From Drouetiella hepatica Uher 2000/2452 (GTDB lineage: Bacteria > Cyanobacteriota > Cyanobacteriia > Elainellales > Elainellaceae), in contig JAHHHD010000007.1 of NCBI GenBank assembly GCA_019359505.1, forward strand, positions 124,001 to 188,000: 64,000 nt of DNA. Reading direction: 5' to 3'. Shown here one piece after another: positions 8,803 to 17,569 of the stretch. Under the pieces are notes generated by a model that was not told where the DNA came from, did not search any database, and saw nothing but the letters and a program-made list of their open reading frames with translations. How positions within the stretch are numbered: position 1 is the first letter of the stretch; the number at the start of each line of letters is the position of its first letter. A program made the translations under genes and the position numbers.

Positions 8803-9126
8803 GCGGTCTACTCAGTAAAGAATTTTTACGTGGTGTGTCGCAAGCATCGTACTGTCCTAGGGTCTAGGTCACGTGATCTTTTGGTAAAGGATTGTTTATC
8901 TTTTTAGAGATTTTAATAAACTTAACAGGTTCTCAGGAAAAACTTTCCTTTGAGTTCACATGAATTGCGACTTAAGTAAGAGTTTAGTGAAGTCTCTGGG
9001 CGAGCTTTCAGCGGAGACCGCCAACCTAAGATCGCCCTCTGTGACAAAGTGTTAGAAGACAAAGTGTTAAAAATTAGAAGAGTCGTTTTAGTGTCGCCTC
9101 CTATCAACTCTCTGTGACCGCAAGCA
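8803..9126. promoter_or_regulatory. Divergent intergenic region upstream of pstS and the DCC gene
   Basis: This 324-bp gap must hold the pst promoter (minus strand) and that of the DCC gene (plus strand). A 15-bp direct repeat, GACAAAGTGTTAGAA then GACAAAGTGTTAAAA, lies at 9043-9072. CTTAAC-like half sites occur near 8920 and 8970, but I could not find an array of three properly spaced Pho-box units, so no operator is called. Confidence 0.4.
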
Positions 9127-9534
9127 ATGTATCAAGTTATCTACGATGGCAACTGTAACCTTTGCGTCAATTTAGTTAAGCTCCTAGAAACCCTCGATCG
9201 CGGAGAACGGTTTCTCTACACGCCTATGCAAGACCAGCAAATCCTCGATCGCTTCGGCATCACGCCTCAAGACTGCGAACTCGGCATGATTTTGCTGAAC
9301 GCAGAAGCGCCCGACCAGCGATGGCAGGGCAGCGACGCAGCCGAAGAAATCGGACGCTTGTTGCCCCTAGGCAGCATTTTTATCAGCGCCTACCGGACAT
9401 TACCCGGCATGAAATGGATGGGCGATCGCACCTATGAGCAGATTCGAGACAATCGCTACACCCTATTCGGCAAGCGCAGCGCCACCTATCAGTCTGCATA
9501 TCCGGCTTGTGGTGGAGGCTGCGATGCTCACTGA
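9127..9534 (+). CDS. DCC-family thiol-disulfide oxidoreductase-like protein
   Basis: A 135-residue protein of the DUF393/DCC1-like family. The defining motif D-x2-C-x2-C is present as DGNCNLC (Asp7, Cys10, Cys13) just after the first strand, a thioredoxin-like arrangement. The C-terminus contains another Cys pair region, ACGGGCDAH. Family members are thought to be thiol oxidoreductases, with no defined substrate. It is monocistronic, followed by low-complexity DNA. Confidence 0.85.
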   Translation: MYQVIYDGNCNLCVNLVKLLETLDRGERFLYTPMQDQQILDRFGITPQDCELGMILLNAEAPDQRWQGSDAAEEIGRLLPLGSIFISAYRTLPGMKWMGDRTYEQIRDNRYTLFGKRSATYQSAYPACGGGCDAH

Positions 9535-9540
9535 CAGAGT

Positions 9541-9675
9541 GGGGGAGATGGATGGGTGGATGAGTCGATGGGTAGGTGCGTCGATAGGTGGGGGAGTGGT
9601 TTTTCTTCTTCCCATTACCCATCCACCCATCGTCTCATTCCCCCATTACCCATCCACCCATCCTTTCATCCACTC
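9541..9675. repeat. G-rich / C-rich low-complexity inverted block
   Basis: The first half (9541-9597) is a purine-rich mix of GGATGGGTGG-like units; the second half is its pyrimidine-rich counterpart. A 21-bp direct repeat beginning CCCATTACCCATCC occurs at 9611-9631 and 9642-9662. The halves could fold back on each other. Open frames here are low-complexity artefacts. Confidence 0.6.
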
Positions 9676-9693
9676 TTAACTGTTCCCCTAACT

Positions 9694-11085
9694 TTAATTC
9701 CCAGCCACTCCGTCCGCCCGTGCCGCCCGCTGCACCGCCGCCGCCACCGTCGTTGCCACCCGCTCGTCAAACACCGAAGGCACAATATGCTCGGCATCGA
9801 GTTCGCTAGGCTTGACCAGAGAGGCGATCGCCATCGCCGCTTCCAAAAACATCGAAGTCGTCATTGTTTTAGCGCGACAGTCTAACGCACCCCGAAAAAT
9901 ACCCGGAAATGCCAGCACGTTGTTAATTTGATTGGCGTAATCGCTACGACCTGTCGCCATCACCGCCACATCGTCCACAACCAGCTCCGGCTGAATTTCT
10001 GGAACCGGATTCGCCATGGCAAACACGATCGGCTTTGCCGCCATCGATCGCACCATTTCTGGCGAGACAACCCCTGGAGCGCTTACCCCCAGAAACACAT
10101 CCGCACCCGCCATGGCATCGGCAAGCCCACCGCTCTGCGCCACCGCAAATTCCAGCTTTTGACTGTTCAGATCCGTGCGGCTCGTAGACAAAATGCCGCG
10201 AGAGTCGCACATCACAATATGAGCTGCCCCCGCCTTTTGCAGCAGTCTGGCGATCGCCACACCCGCAGCTCCTGCCCCATTAATCACAATCTTGATATCT
10301 GTCATCGACTTCTCGACCACCTTCAGGGCGTTGAATAACGCCGCTAGGCTGACGATCGCCGTGCCATGCTGATCATCATGAAAAATCGGAATATCCAGCT
10401 CTTTCTGCAACCTCGCCTCAATCTCAAAGCAGCGAGGAGCGCTAATATCCTCTAGGTTGATACCGCCAAACACAGGCGAGATATTCTTAATGGTCTGAAC
10501 AATCTCGTCGGTGTCCTGCGTTGCTAAGCAGATAGGGAATGCGTCCACACCCGCAAATTCCTTAAACAGCATCGCTTTACCCTCCATTACGGGCAGGGCA
10601 CCCGCCGCACCCAAATTGCCCAAGCCCAAGACCGCACTGCCATCGGTGACGATCGCCACCATGTTGCCCTTTGCAGTTAGGCTGTAAACTTTGTCTGGAT
10701 TTTGGGCAATCTCAGTACAGATTCGCCCCACTCCAGGCGTGTATGCCATTGCCAAATCGCCCTGATTCTTCAGCGGAATTTTGCTGTGGACGCTGATCTT
10801 TCCCCCACGATGGAGATTGAAGGTACGATCGTAGACATTCAGCACCTTAATGTCAGCAATTGCCTTGACCGCTTCCGTAATTTGTTCTGCATGTTCTGTG
10901 CTGAAGGCATCGACGGAGATATCTCGCACCAGCTCTTTGCGCGTCTGTTCAATCAGATCGATTTGCCCGATGCTGCCACCTGCTGAGCCGATCGCCTGCA
11001 TCACATGAGCCAACATACCCGCCTGATTGGGAATCTGTAACCGGAGGGTCAAACTATAACTGGGATTGGGGGTCAACTGTACCAT
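9694..11085 (-). CDS. NAD(P)-dependent malic enzyme with N-terminal ACT domain
   Basis: A 463-residue enzyme that oxidatively decarboxylates malate to pyruvate. Residues 1-75 form an ACT domain, a typical ligand-sensing fold, and the rest is a compact bacterial malic enzyme. Visible marks are HSKIPLKNQGDLAMAYTPGV in the malic domain with the catalytic Lys, FHDDQHGTA for metal binding, and the nucleotide-binding loop INGAGAAGVAIA. This ACT-plus-malic layout is the usual cyanobacterial form. It supplies pyruvate and reductant and links C4 acids to the Calvin cycle. It is monocistronic and divergent from the SRPBCC gene. Confidence 0.92.
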   Translation of the reverse strand: MVQLTPNPSYSLTLRLQIPNQAGMLAHVMQAIGSAGGSIGQIDLIEQTRKELVRDISVDAFSTEHAEQITEAVKAIADIKVLNVYDRTFNLHRGGKISVHSKIPLKNQGDLAMAYTPGVGRICTEIAQNPDKVYSLTAKGNMVAIVTDGSAVLGLGNLGAAGALPVMEGKAMLFKEFAGVDAFPICLATQDTDEIVQTIKNISPVFGGINLEDISAPRCFEIEARLQKELDIPIFHDDQHGTAIVSLAALFNALKVVEKSMTDIKIVINGAGAAGVAIARLLQKAGAAHIVMCDSRGILSTSRTDLNSQKLEFAVAQSGGLADAMAGADVFLGVSAPGVVSPEMVRSMAAKPIVFAMANPVPEIQPELVVDDVAVMATGRSDYANQINNVLAFPGIFRGALDCRAKTMTTSMFLEAAMAIASLVKPSELDAEHIVPSVFDERVATTVAAAVQRAARADGVAGN

Positions 11086-11228
11086 GCGATCGCTGCTGTT
11101 CTCCTGTGCAAAAGTCGTTAACAGGCTTACAATCTTACCGCCTGTCTCAGACTCAATCTAAAAGATCGTGCCTCCCGCAACTGTACTTATTGGTACGGTT
11201 TAGCACGGGGCATTGCTCAATCTGGGTA

Positions 11229-11277
11229 TGAATTTTTTTTGAAAGGAGCGCGGAGCAGCCCTTTCAAAAAAAATTCA
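11229..11277. repeat. 18-bp-stem palindrome
   Basis: Perfect 18-bp arms (11229-11246 and 11260-11277), AT-rich outside and GAAAGG/CCTTTC at the base of a 13-nt loop AGCGCGGAGCAGC. It lies in the divergent gap between the malic enzyme and the SRPBCC gene. No clear terminal inverted repeats were seen outside the stem. Confidence 0.6.
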
Positions 11278-11344
11278 CAGATGAAACCAGCAACACCTGG
11301 CAAGGTTCGGCAAGATGTATTCAAGGATGTTCCAGATTTAGCCT

Positions 11345-11782
11345 ATGCCTAGCCTCTACGCAGAAATTGAAATCAGTGCGCCAAAGTCTGTGATCTGGCA
11401 GGCTTTGGTCTGCAAAGAAAATTGGCTGAAGTGGAACACTTTTCTGTACGATCGCGATCCCAGCAAGCCATTTGTCGAAGGGCAGGTCGTGCATCTCTCA
11501 CTGCGGCGATTGCAGGAAGAATCCGAAACGGAGTTTGAGCCGCGCATCACCTTACTACAGCCAGAAATTTGCCTACGCTGGAGCTACTCGGCTCCAGGGC
11601 TACGGAGCCAGCATGTGTTTGAGCTACAGGAAATCAGCAAAGATCGCACTCAGTATTTACATCAGGCATACTTTTCAGGGATTATTACCCGTTTATTTTT
11701 GCCGTTTTTGCGTCAGGATGAGCAGCAGGGTATGCGGCGCATGGCACGTGAACTAAAACAGCATATAGAAGGTTATCGCTAA
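11345..11782 (+). CDS. SRPBCC-domain protein
   Basis: A 145-residue protein opening with the pattern IEISAPKSVIWQALV followed by W-x2-WNTF, typical of the START/Bet v1-like SRPBCC fold that encloses a hydrophobic ligand. Similar proteins are annotated as polyketide cyclase-like or as lipid-binding. There is no catalytic signature to name. The last codons carry a basic MARELKQHIEGYR helix. Ligand and role are unknown. It is followed by a palindromic repeat rather than a canonical terminator. Confidence 0.8.
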   Translation: MPSLYAEIEISAPKSVIWQALVCKENWLKWNTFLYDRDPSKPFVEGQVVHLSLRRLQEESETEFEPRITLLQPEICLRWSYSAPGLRSQHVFELQEISKDRTQYLHQAYFSGIITRLFLPFLRQDEQQGMRRMARELKQHIEGYR

Positions 11783-11788
11783 GGCATC

Positions 11789-11892
11789 TACAGCAATTTT
11801 CAATTGCCTAAGCCACAGATTTTTTGGTGTGTGCCGCGCTCCGCGCGGCACACACCAAAAAATCTAAAAAGACTCAAGCGCAAAGCGCTGTA
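11789..11892. repeat. Palindromic MITE-like repeat, TACAGC-end type
   Basis: A 104-bp element starting TACAGCAATTT and ending AAAGCGCTGTA, whose complement is TACAGCGCTTT (9 of 11 matching). It contains a perfect 21-bp stem (11818-11838 with 11844-11864) with loop CTCCG. The GC-rich core GCCGCGCTCCGCGCGGC is nearly the same as in the element at 20259-20357, although their ends differ. Confidence 0.65.
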
Positions 11893-11991
11893 AATTCATT
11901 CTCTAGAGAGTAGCGAGAAAGATGCCTTGTCTGGATAAGATGGCTGCATATCTTCCTCTATTTTCTCATTCGCCGCGGTGGGGCAAGTTTT

Positions 11992-13635
11992 ATGCAGGGT
12001 TCACTTTCCTCAGTATCTCAGGAAGCCTCACAGGCTGAAGCTTTGCACGCTGAAAAGTTTCGTCAGCTACAGGGGCAGCTCCGCGATCGCTGGCAGTCGG
12101 GCGGCGAAGACGATTCTGACATTTTGATTGTGCCGTCGCTGAGTCTCGATCAGGGCGAGCTGCGAAAGGTCAAAGGCGTACACCACTATGAAGAACGGCT
12201 GCTGTTTTCTCTAATTCGGCTCCAGAACCCTCGTGCACGGCTGATCTACATCACCTCTCAGCCAATTCACCCCAGCGTTATCGACTATTATCTTCAGCTT
12301 CTCCCTGGCGTACCCTTTTCCCATGCCCGCGATCGCCTCCTGCTCTTTTGTGCCTACGATGCCTCGCTGAAGCCCTTAAGCCAAAAGATTTTGGAACGCC
12401 CTCGGCTGATGGCGCGTTTGCGGAATGCCATGCGGAGCGATCGGGCTTACATGACTTGCTACAACGCTACGCCCTTAGAGAGATCGCTATCCGTTCAGCT
12501 CAACATTCCGCTGCTTGCCGTCGATCCAGATTTGCTGTATTGGGGAACCAAGAGCGGCAGCCGTGAAATTTTTCAGGCTTCAAAAGTGCCTTGTCCGGAT
12601 GGTAGCGGCTTAGTGCGAAATGCCCCAGATTTAGCGGCGGCAGCAGCAGAGCTGTGGGAGAGAAATCCTCACCTGAAGCGGATTGTTGTCAAACTCAACG
12701 AAGGCTTTTCGGGGGGCGGCAACGCTATTTTGAATCTCCAGCCGCTCCAGTCCGTTGCTCCAGGTCTGGCATCCTCAGCCGATCGGGCAACGGCTATGGG
12801 CGATCGCTTTCCCTTTCTCAGCTTCCAAGCCCAGGGCGAAACTTGGGAAACCTTCAGCAGCCGTATTCCTGAACTAGGGGCGATCGTTGAGGCATTTGTC
12901 GAAGGGGAGGAGAAGCGATCGCCCAGCGTCCAGGGCAAAATTACGCCAGCTGGGGAAGTCGAGATCCTTTCGACCCATGACCAAATTTTGGGTGGGCCAG
13001 ACGGTCAGGTGTTTTTGGGCTGTTATTTTCCTGCCGATGAGGCCTATCGCGTACGACTGCATCGGTATGGGATGCAGGTGGGTCAAGCGCTGGCGGCAAA
13101 AGGCGCACTCGAACGCTTTAGCCTCGACTTTATCGCCGTGCGTCAGCCTGACTCATCTAATGCTGTGGGAGAGTGGGAAATTCAGGCGATCGAAATCAAC
13201 CTCCGCAAAGGAGGAACGACCCACCCTTTCATGACCCTCAAACTCCTGACTCACGGGCGCTATGACTTTGCCACCGGGCTTTTCTACAACCAGGAGGGCA
13301 AACCCAAATACTATACCGCCACCGATAACCTACAAAAAGATGCCTACAAGGGACTCAGCCCTCGCGACCTAATGGATATCATTGCCCAACATAATCTCCA
13401 CTTCAACAGCAATACTGAAACAGGCACCGTGTTCCATTTGATCGGCTGTCTCTCAGAGTTTGGCAAATTGGGGTTAACCAGCATCGGCAATTCGCCTCAA
13501 GAAGCAGAAATTATCTACCAGAAGGTCATTCAAGCGCTAGACCAGGAAACTCGGAGCCTAGGAATTCAGGATGACTTGGCGATCGTCCAACATTCTACGC
13601 CGACCTTTCCCAACACCTGGAACAGATATGCCTAA
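11992..13635 (+). CDS. ATP-grasp peptide ligase, PGM1-related
   Basis: A 547-residue protein resembling cyanobacterial proteins annotated as peptide ligase PGM1-related. The N-terminal third has a pre-ATP-grasp Rossmann-like part (ILIVPSLSLD, then a long helical stretch). The C-terminal part has an ATP-grasp pattern: IVVKLNEGFSGGGNA for the nucleotide-binding Lys and Gly loop, VEAFVEG, and the metal site IQAIEINLRKGGTTHP. PGM1 of Streptomyces ligates peptides during pheganomycin synthesis; the substrate of this cyanobacterial branch is unknown. It converges with the anti-sigma-like gene, leaving a 10-bp gap. Confidence 0.78.
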   Translation: MQGSLSSVSQEASQAEALHAEKFRQLQGQLRDRWQSGGEDDSDILIVPSLSLDQGELRKVKGVHHYEERLLFSLIRLQNPRARLIYITSQPIHPSVIDYYLQLLPGVPFSHARDRLLLFCAYDASLKPLSQKILERPRLMARLRNAMRSDRAYMTCYNATPLERSLSVQLNIPLLAVDPDLLYWGTKSGSREIFQASKVPCPDGSGLVRNAPDLAAAAAELWERNPHLKRIVVKLNEGFSGGGNAILNLQPLQSVAPGLASSADRATAMGDRFPFLSFQAQGETWETFSSRIPELGAIVEAFVEGEEKRSPSVQGKITPAGEVEILSTHDQILGGPDGQVFLGCYFPADEAYRVRLHRYGMQVGQALAAKGALERFSLDFIAVRQPDSSNAVGEWEIQAIEINLRKGGTTHPFMTLKLLTHGRYDFATGLFYNQEGKPKYYTATDNLQKDAYKGLSPRDLMDIIAQHNLHFNSNTETGTVFHLIGCLSEFGKLGLTSIGNSPQEAEIIYQKVIQALDQETRSLGIQDDLAIVQHSTPTFPNTWNRYA

Positions 13636-13645
13636 TTTAGAGAGT

Positions 13646-14080
13646 TTATTCGGCAGCTTCTACCTTCTGTGGCAATTCGGTTTCCATTGTTAGACAGTTG
13701 CGACCATTCACTTGCAGCCGATACTCTACTCGATCCATCAAGCGGTTGAGAATTAGCCAACCATATCCGCCCTCCTGATATTCATGCGGTTCAGGAGGAA
13801 GATAGGTAGAAAGATCATATCCCTTGCCGTGATCCCAGATCTCTAGATGCAGATTGCGTTCTTTCAGCTCTAGACGCACCAAAATTGGCAAATTAGGCTG
13901 CTCACGGTGGGCATGGCGCACCACATTTGAGTAAGCTTCTACCAGCACAAGGCGTAGTCGGTTGGCTTGCCGCGACCAATCTACTTCATCCTGCAACTCT
14001 AACTCTAGAGTGCCGAGTAGCCATTCTTCTACAACCGTTAAAAATCTCAGATCGCTGGGTACGTGCAGTTCAGTTCTCAT
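13646..14080 (-). CDS. RsbW-like anti-sigma regulatory factor (HATPase)
   Basis: A 144-residue GHKL-type ATP-binding domain of the serine kinase/anti-sigma class. The N box is EAYSNVVRHAH (Asn52), G1 is DHGKG (83-87) and G2 is GGYGWLILNRL. RsbW/SpoIIAB proteins phosphorylate or bind STAS anti-anti-sigma factors. It lies 3 bp after the SpoIIE-type phosphatase gene in the same direction, so the two are very probably co-translated as opposing enzymes of one switch. No STAS protein lies next to them. Confidence 0.87.
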   Translation of the reverse strand: MRTELHVPSDLRFLTVVEEWLLGTLELELQDEVDWSRQANRLRLVLVEAYSNVVRHAHREQPNLPILVRLELKERNLHLEIWDHGKGYDLSTYLPPEPHEYQEGGYGWLILNRLMDRVEYRLQVNGRNCLTMETELPQKVEAAE

Positions 14081-14083
14081 GGG

Positions 14084-15742
14084 CTACAGCACCTCCAGAG
14101 AGAGCATGGTTTGATCATCTTCCTGAATGGGGTTATGAGCTTGAATTTCTGCGAGCAAACGGTTAAGGTCTAGACAATCTTGTTGAAGCAACATCTGCCA
14201 CAGTCCTGACTGGTGAAGCATACCGCTAGGCTGGCTTCCCTCAGTCTGCAAAACGGTGGCTTCCGTGATGCCGTCTGAGGTGAGCAAAAAGATATCTCCT
14301 GAGCTGAGCTTCAAACTGCCAGGATTGGCTTTCCAGACAGGCAAGATGCCCAGAGGCACCCCTCGCGTCTTAAGATAGGCAGGCTCTCCGCCCTTTTCAC
14401 CAGACCAGACCATCGGATAAATATGCCCTGCATTGGCGTAGACTAGATTACCTGAGCTAGGAGTGTACCGCGCCAGTACCATTGTAATAAAGCAGTTGCT
14501 GCCGACGAGGTCTTCTGAGAGGCTCTGATTGAGGTTGCCCATGACCACATCAGGTTCAGGAGAAACTTCTTGAGTCAGCTCTCGCCGCAGTAGCGAAATG
14601 CCGCTAGCCATAAACAGCGCTGCTGGAACGCCCTTACCTGACACATCGCCGACTGCCAGCCAGATATCGCCCTGGGGATGCACATACACCTCAAAAAAGT
14701 CGCCTCCTACCTGCCGAGCTGGCAGGCATAGCGCCTGCACCTTAGCACTTTCTAGTTTAGGTAAGCTCTGGCGCAGCAGATTGGTTTGAATCTGGCGTGC
14801 CACGGCTAACTCTGCCTGCATTTGAGCCGACTGTTCTTGAATCTGCTGATATAGCTTTGCCTGAGAAATGGCAAGCGCTGCCTGCTCAGCAACTCCCCTT
14901 AATAGCATTCCCTCTTCTGTCGTCCAAAGGGTGGTGTTGCCTTCCCGATGCAGCATTAAGATGGCTAACGTCTCTTGCTGATAGGTCAATGAGACTCTTA
15001 GTTGAAGTTGCTCACGAACCTGAGTTTGAGTGACTTGAGACGTTGGAGAATCTGAAACTTGCTCTAGAGCCATTGCATTAAAGCCTAGCTGCTGCTTATC
15101 AGGCAATTTTTCTGAAGCGATCGCCGAATAAACAAACAGCTCTGAGGAGAACTGGTACGGCACATCTAAGTCTTCTGTCCGTTCTAGAGGACAGAGGGCA
15201 CACACATCGGCTTCAAACGCCTCTCCGATCGCTTCTACAACTTTTTGCAGCATGTTGCGATAGTCGAGCGACTCTCGAATGGTCGTAGTAATAGTGTTAA
15301 ATAAGGACTCTCGGCGCAAGGCGCGATGCAGCTCGTTTGTGCGCCGCTTCAGTATCCCATAGGTTTCGGCAGCTTGCTGAATCGTGACCTTTAGCTCAGC
15401 CGGATTCCAGGGTTTTGTGATGTACTTGAAGACTTTTCCCGCATTGATGGCTCCTACCAGATCTTCGACGTCAGTGTAGGCTGTGAGCAAGATCCGGATG
15501 GTGTCTGGAAAGCGATCGACGGTGCGGCTGAGAAATTCTGTTCCACTCATTTTGGGCATCCGCTGATCTGAGATGATAATTCCCATTTCACCGACCTGCT
15601 CCAGAATTTGAATTGCTGTGGCGGCGCTATCGGCTTTATAGACTTCAAAATCTCGCCGAAAAGTGCGGTAGAGCAAATCTAGATTGTCTGCCTCATCATC
15701 AACAACCATGAGCCTGAGCTTATTCGCGTTTAACTCAGTCAT
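14084..15742 (-). CDS. Response-regulator SpoIIE-type PP2C phosphatase (REC-GAF-PP2C)
   Basis: A 552-residue soluble signalling enzyme. Receiver domain at residues 10-125 with acidic pair Asp15-Asp16, phospho-acceptor Asp59 and Lys110; helical linker to about 150; GAF-like sensor domain to about 300; a coiled coil; then a SpoIIE PP2C domain with GGDFFEVY, VGDVSGKGVPAALFM, YANAGHIYP and TSDGITEA metal-binding motifs. It should dephosphorylate a STAS antagonist when its receiver is phosphorylated, opposing the RsbW-like kinase encoded 3 bp downstream. The cognate histidine kinase is not in this window. Confidence 0.92.
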   Translation of the reverse strand: MTELNANKLRLMVVDDEADNLDLLYRTFRRDFEVYKADSAATAIQILEQVGEMGIIISDQRMPKMSGTEFLSRTVDRFPDTIRILLTAYTDVEDLVGAINAGKVFKYITKPWNPAELKVTIQQAAETYGILKRRTNELHRALRRESLFNTITTTIRESLDYRNMLQKVVEAIGEAFEADVCALCPLERTEDLDVPYQFSSELFVYSAIASEKLPDKQQLGFNAMALEQVSDSPTSQVTQTQVREQLQLRVSLTYQQETLAILMLHREGNTTLWTTEEGMLLRGVAEQAALAISQAKLYQQIQEQSAQMQAELAVARQIQTNLLRQSLPKLESAKVQALCLPARQVGGDFFEVYVHPQGDIWLAVGDVSGKGVPAALFMASGISLLRRELTQEVSPEPDVVMGNLNQSLSEDLVGSNCFITMVLARYTPSSGNLVYANAGHIYPMVWSGEKGGEPAYLKTRGVPLGILPVWKANPGSLKLSSGDIFLLTSDGITEATVLQTEGSQPSGMLHQSGLWQMLLQQDCLDLNRLLAEIQAHNPIQEDDQTMLSLEVL

Positions 15743-15891
15743 GAACTCTCTTACCTGATGTGCGCAACTTAGTTTTTCCTATACTTACGCTATTCTCTCT
15801 ATGTTTAGCTCTTGTCTACAGAAAATAGTGAAAATTCTTCAACTTTTGATGTAATCTCAGTAGATCGCAAAGCTTACCCTCGATCCTCCAC

Positions 15892-15998
15892 CCCCCTTAA
15901 AAGGGAGCTTCAGACAACCCCCTTAAAAGGGAGCTTCAGAACTCAAATCCCCCCTGTTTCTAGCGCAGCGGCGCGATAGCGCGGGGATTTGGGGGATC
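15892..15998. repeat. Tandem CCCCCTTAAAAGGG repeat block
   Basis: A 23-bp unit beginning CCCCCTTAAAAGGGAGCTTC occurs twice (15892-15914 and 15918-15940). An inverted pair AAATCCCC (15946 onward) and GGGGATTT (15983-15990) follows around a CGCGATAGCGCG-like core. Such units are widespread in cyanobacterial gaps. The rest of 15743-16312 shows no gene I can support. Confidence 0.6.
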
Positions 15999-16312
15999 AG
16001 ACAGGAGTATTTCTAGCGTGAGTCTGGCTTACGATCTACTGAATCTCTACTCAAAGCTAAAGTACCCTAATTTCGCTCGAAGCTATCAAGACCCTACTGA
16101 AGAAGCGAGGCTTTTGATTTTTCTAGGCTTGCCTACCAGAAATGCGCCTGGAAGAAAAGCATAGGGCGCGATCGGTTTGTGGGTATGCGATCGGGTTCAG
16201 GGCATTGGTGTCCTGGCTGCATCCAAATCCCTTACTTGGCTTTAGACTGGTTTGTTACAGCCCAGCCAGATTGTCCAGCAGCCAGATTGTCCAGTACAAT
16301 GCGCGTCCAGCC

Positions 16313-17248
16313 ATGTCCAATCAGAACCTGTCTCGTCAGAACTTACCTAGCCGATCGCTTCAATGGGCGTCGCTTCCGCCCCAGCTTACGCCCTACTTAT
16401 TTTTGCTGCCCGCGCTCCTAATCCTCACGCTGACGGTGTTTTATCCGGCTCTACAAGCGTTTTACCTCAGCTTTACCCAATATGATTTTGACATTACCCA
16501 GCCGCCGCGATGGGTGGGGCTAGAGAACTTTCAGCGGCTCCTCTCAGATAGGGTGTTTTGGAGGACGCTGCGGAATACCTTAATTTATCTGATTGGGGCA
16601 GTGCCGATTTTAGTCATTGTGCCTCTGGGTCTGGCAATTCTGGTGAATCAAAAGCTGCCGGGAATGCGCTGGTTTCGTGCGGCATACTATGCGCCCGTGG
16701 TGATCTCGATGGTGGTGGCTGGCATTGCTTGGCGCTGGCTCTACGCCGAGACGGGATTACTCAATCAGTTTCTCCGCTGGCTGCACCTGAGCGATCAGGG
16801 GCTTCCCTGGCTAACCAGCCCGCAGTTTGCGTTGTTTAGCGTCATGGCCGTGACGGTCTGGAAAGGCTTGGGCTACTACATGGTGATTTATTTGGCGGGA
16901 TTGCAGTCGATTCCGGAAGACCTGTATGAAGCTGGGGCGATCGACGGTTCTGACGGCTGGCGCAAGCATTGGGATATCACCATTCCGCTCATGCGTCCCT
17001 ATTTGTTTCTCGTAGCGGTGATTTCGGCAATTTCGGCAACCAAAGTGTTTGAAGAAGTGTTCATTATGACTCAGGGGGGGCCGCGCAACAGCTCTAAAAC
17101 TTTGGTTTATTACGTCTATGAAAGCGCTTTTCAAGATTTAGAAATTAGTTATGCTTGCACGATCGGTTTGGCGATGTTCTTACTGATCTTGAGCCTTTCA
17201 GTATTGCGGCTTGCTGTGAATCGTCGTCAGCCTACCCACTTATTTTAG
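16313..17248 (+). CDS. Carbohydrate ABC transporter permease, MalF/UgpA-like
   Basis: Inner-membrane permease of about 311 residues from the ATG at 16313; the frame is open 57 codons further upstream, but that part lacks homology-like character. Six helices are evident, the first at LFLLPALLILTLTVFYP. The EAA coupling motif is EAGAIDGSDGWRKHWDITIP, which contacts the ATPase. The motif and the VGLENFQ segment place it with sugar or glycerol-phosphate importers. No partner permease, ATPase or binding protein is adjacent, so its subunits are encoded elsewhere. Confidence 0.9.
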   Translation: MSNQNLSRQNLPSRSLQWASLPPQLTPYLFLLPALLILTLTVFYPALQAFYLSFTQYDFDITQPPRWVGLENFQRLLSDRVFWRTLRNTLIYLIGAVPILVIVPLGLAILVNQKLPGMRWFRAAYYAPVVISMVVAGIAWRWLYAETGLLNQFLRWLHLSDQGLPWLTSPQFALFSVMAVTVWKGLGYYMVIYLAGLQSIPEDLYEAGAIDGSDGWRKHWDITIPLMRPYLFLVAVISAISATKVFEEVFIMTQGGPRNSSKTLVYYVYESAFQDLEISYACTIGLAMFLLILSLSVLRLAVNRRQPTHLF

Positions 17249-17569
17249 ATGTTGGGCAGTGTCTTTGAATTCGCGATCGATTTGGAGAAAAGCAGAGTGA
17301 AAATACAGTACGGCTCGACCATGACTCAACATTCACCAAATCTCTTCAAGCATCGGAAACTTAGGGGTCATCACACACATTACTCCTCAGTTCTCACCAT
17401 AAATTGATGCCAGTCATAAAGTTGTACTCTTTATGGTGCAGTGGAGAGGTTTCAGTACGGTAAAAATGCAGAGTAAAAACAGGAAATCTTGGCGCTCCTC
17501 CCTATGCCTCTTGGACAATCACTCCTGATCTCAAAAATATCTGCCCCGTTTAGGCTTTAAAACATCACT
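17249..17569. other. Gene-free gap
   Basis: I see no supported gene here. A small inverted repeat CATAAAG/CTTTATG lies near 17418-17438. The gap should contain the 3' end of the permease transcript and the sfsA promoter. Confidence 0.4.

Noticed and set aside
8880-8990. Pho-box operator before pstS
   Set aside because: Single CTTAAC-like half-sites exist, but I could not place three 8-bp units with 3-bp spacing in one orientation.
9383-9885. Several overlapping frames with Pro, Thr and His repeats
   Set aside because: They come from low-complexity DNA and the reverse strand of the malic enzyme gene.
16142-16312. 57-residue extension of the sugar permease
   Set aside because: Not like a permease N-terminus; the ATG at 16313 gives the normal start.
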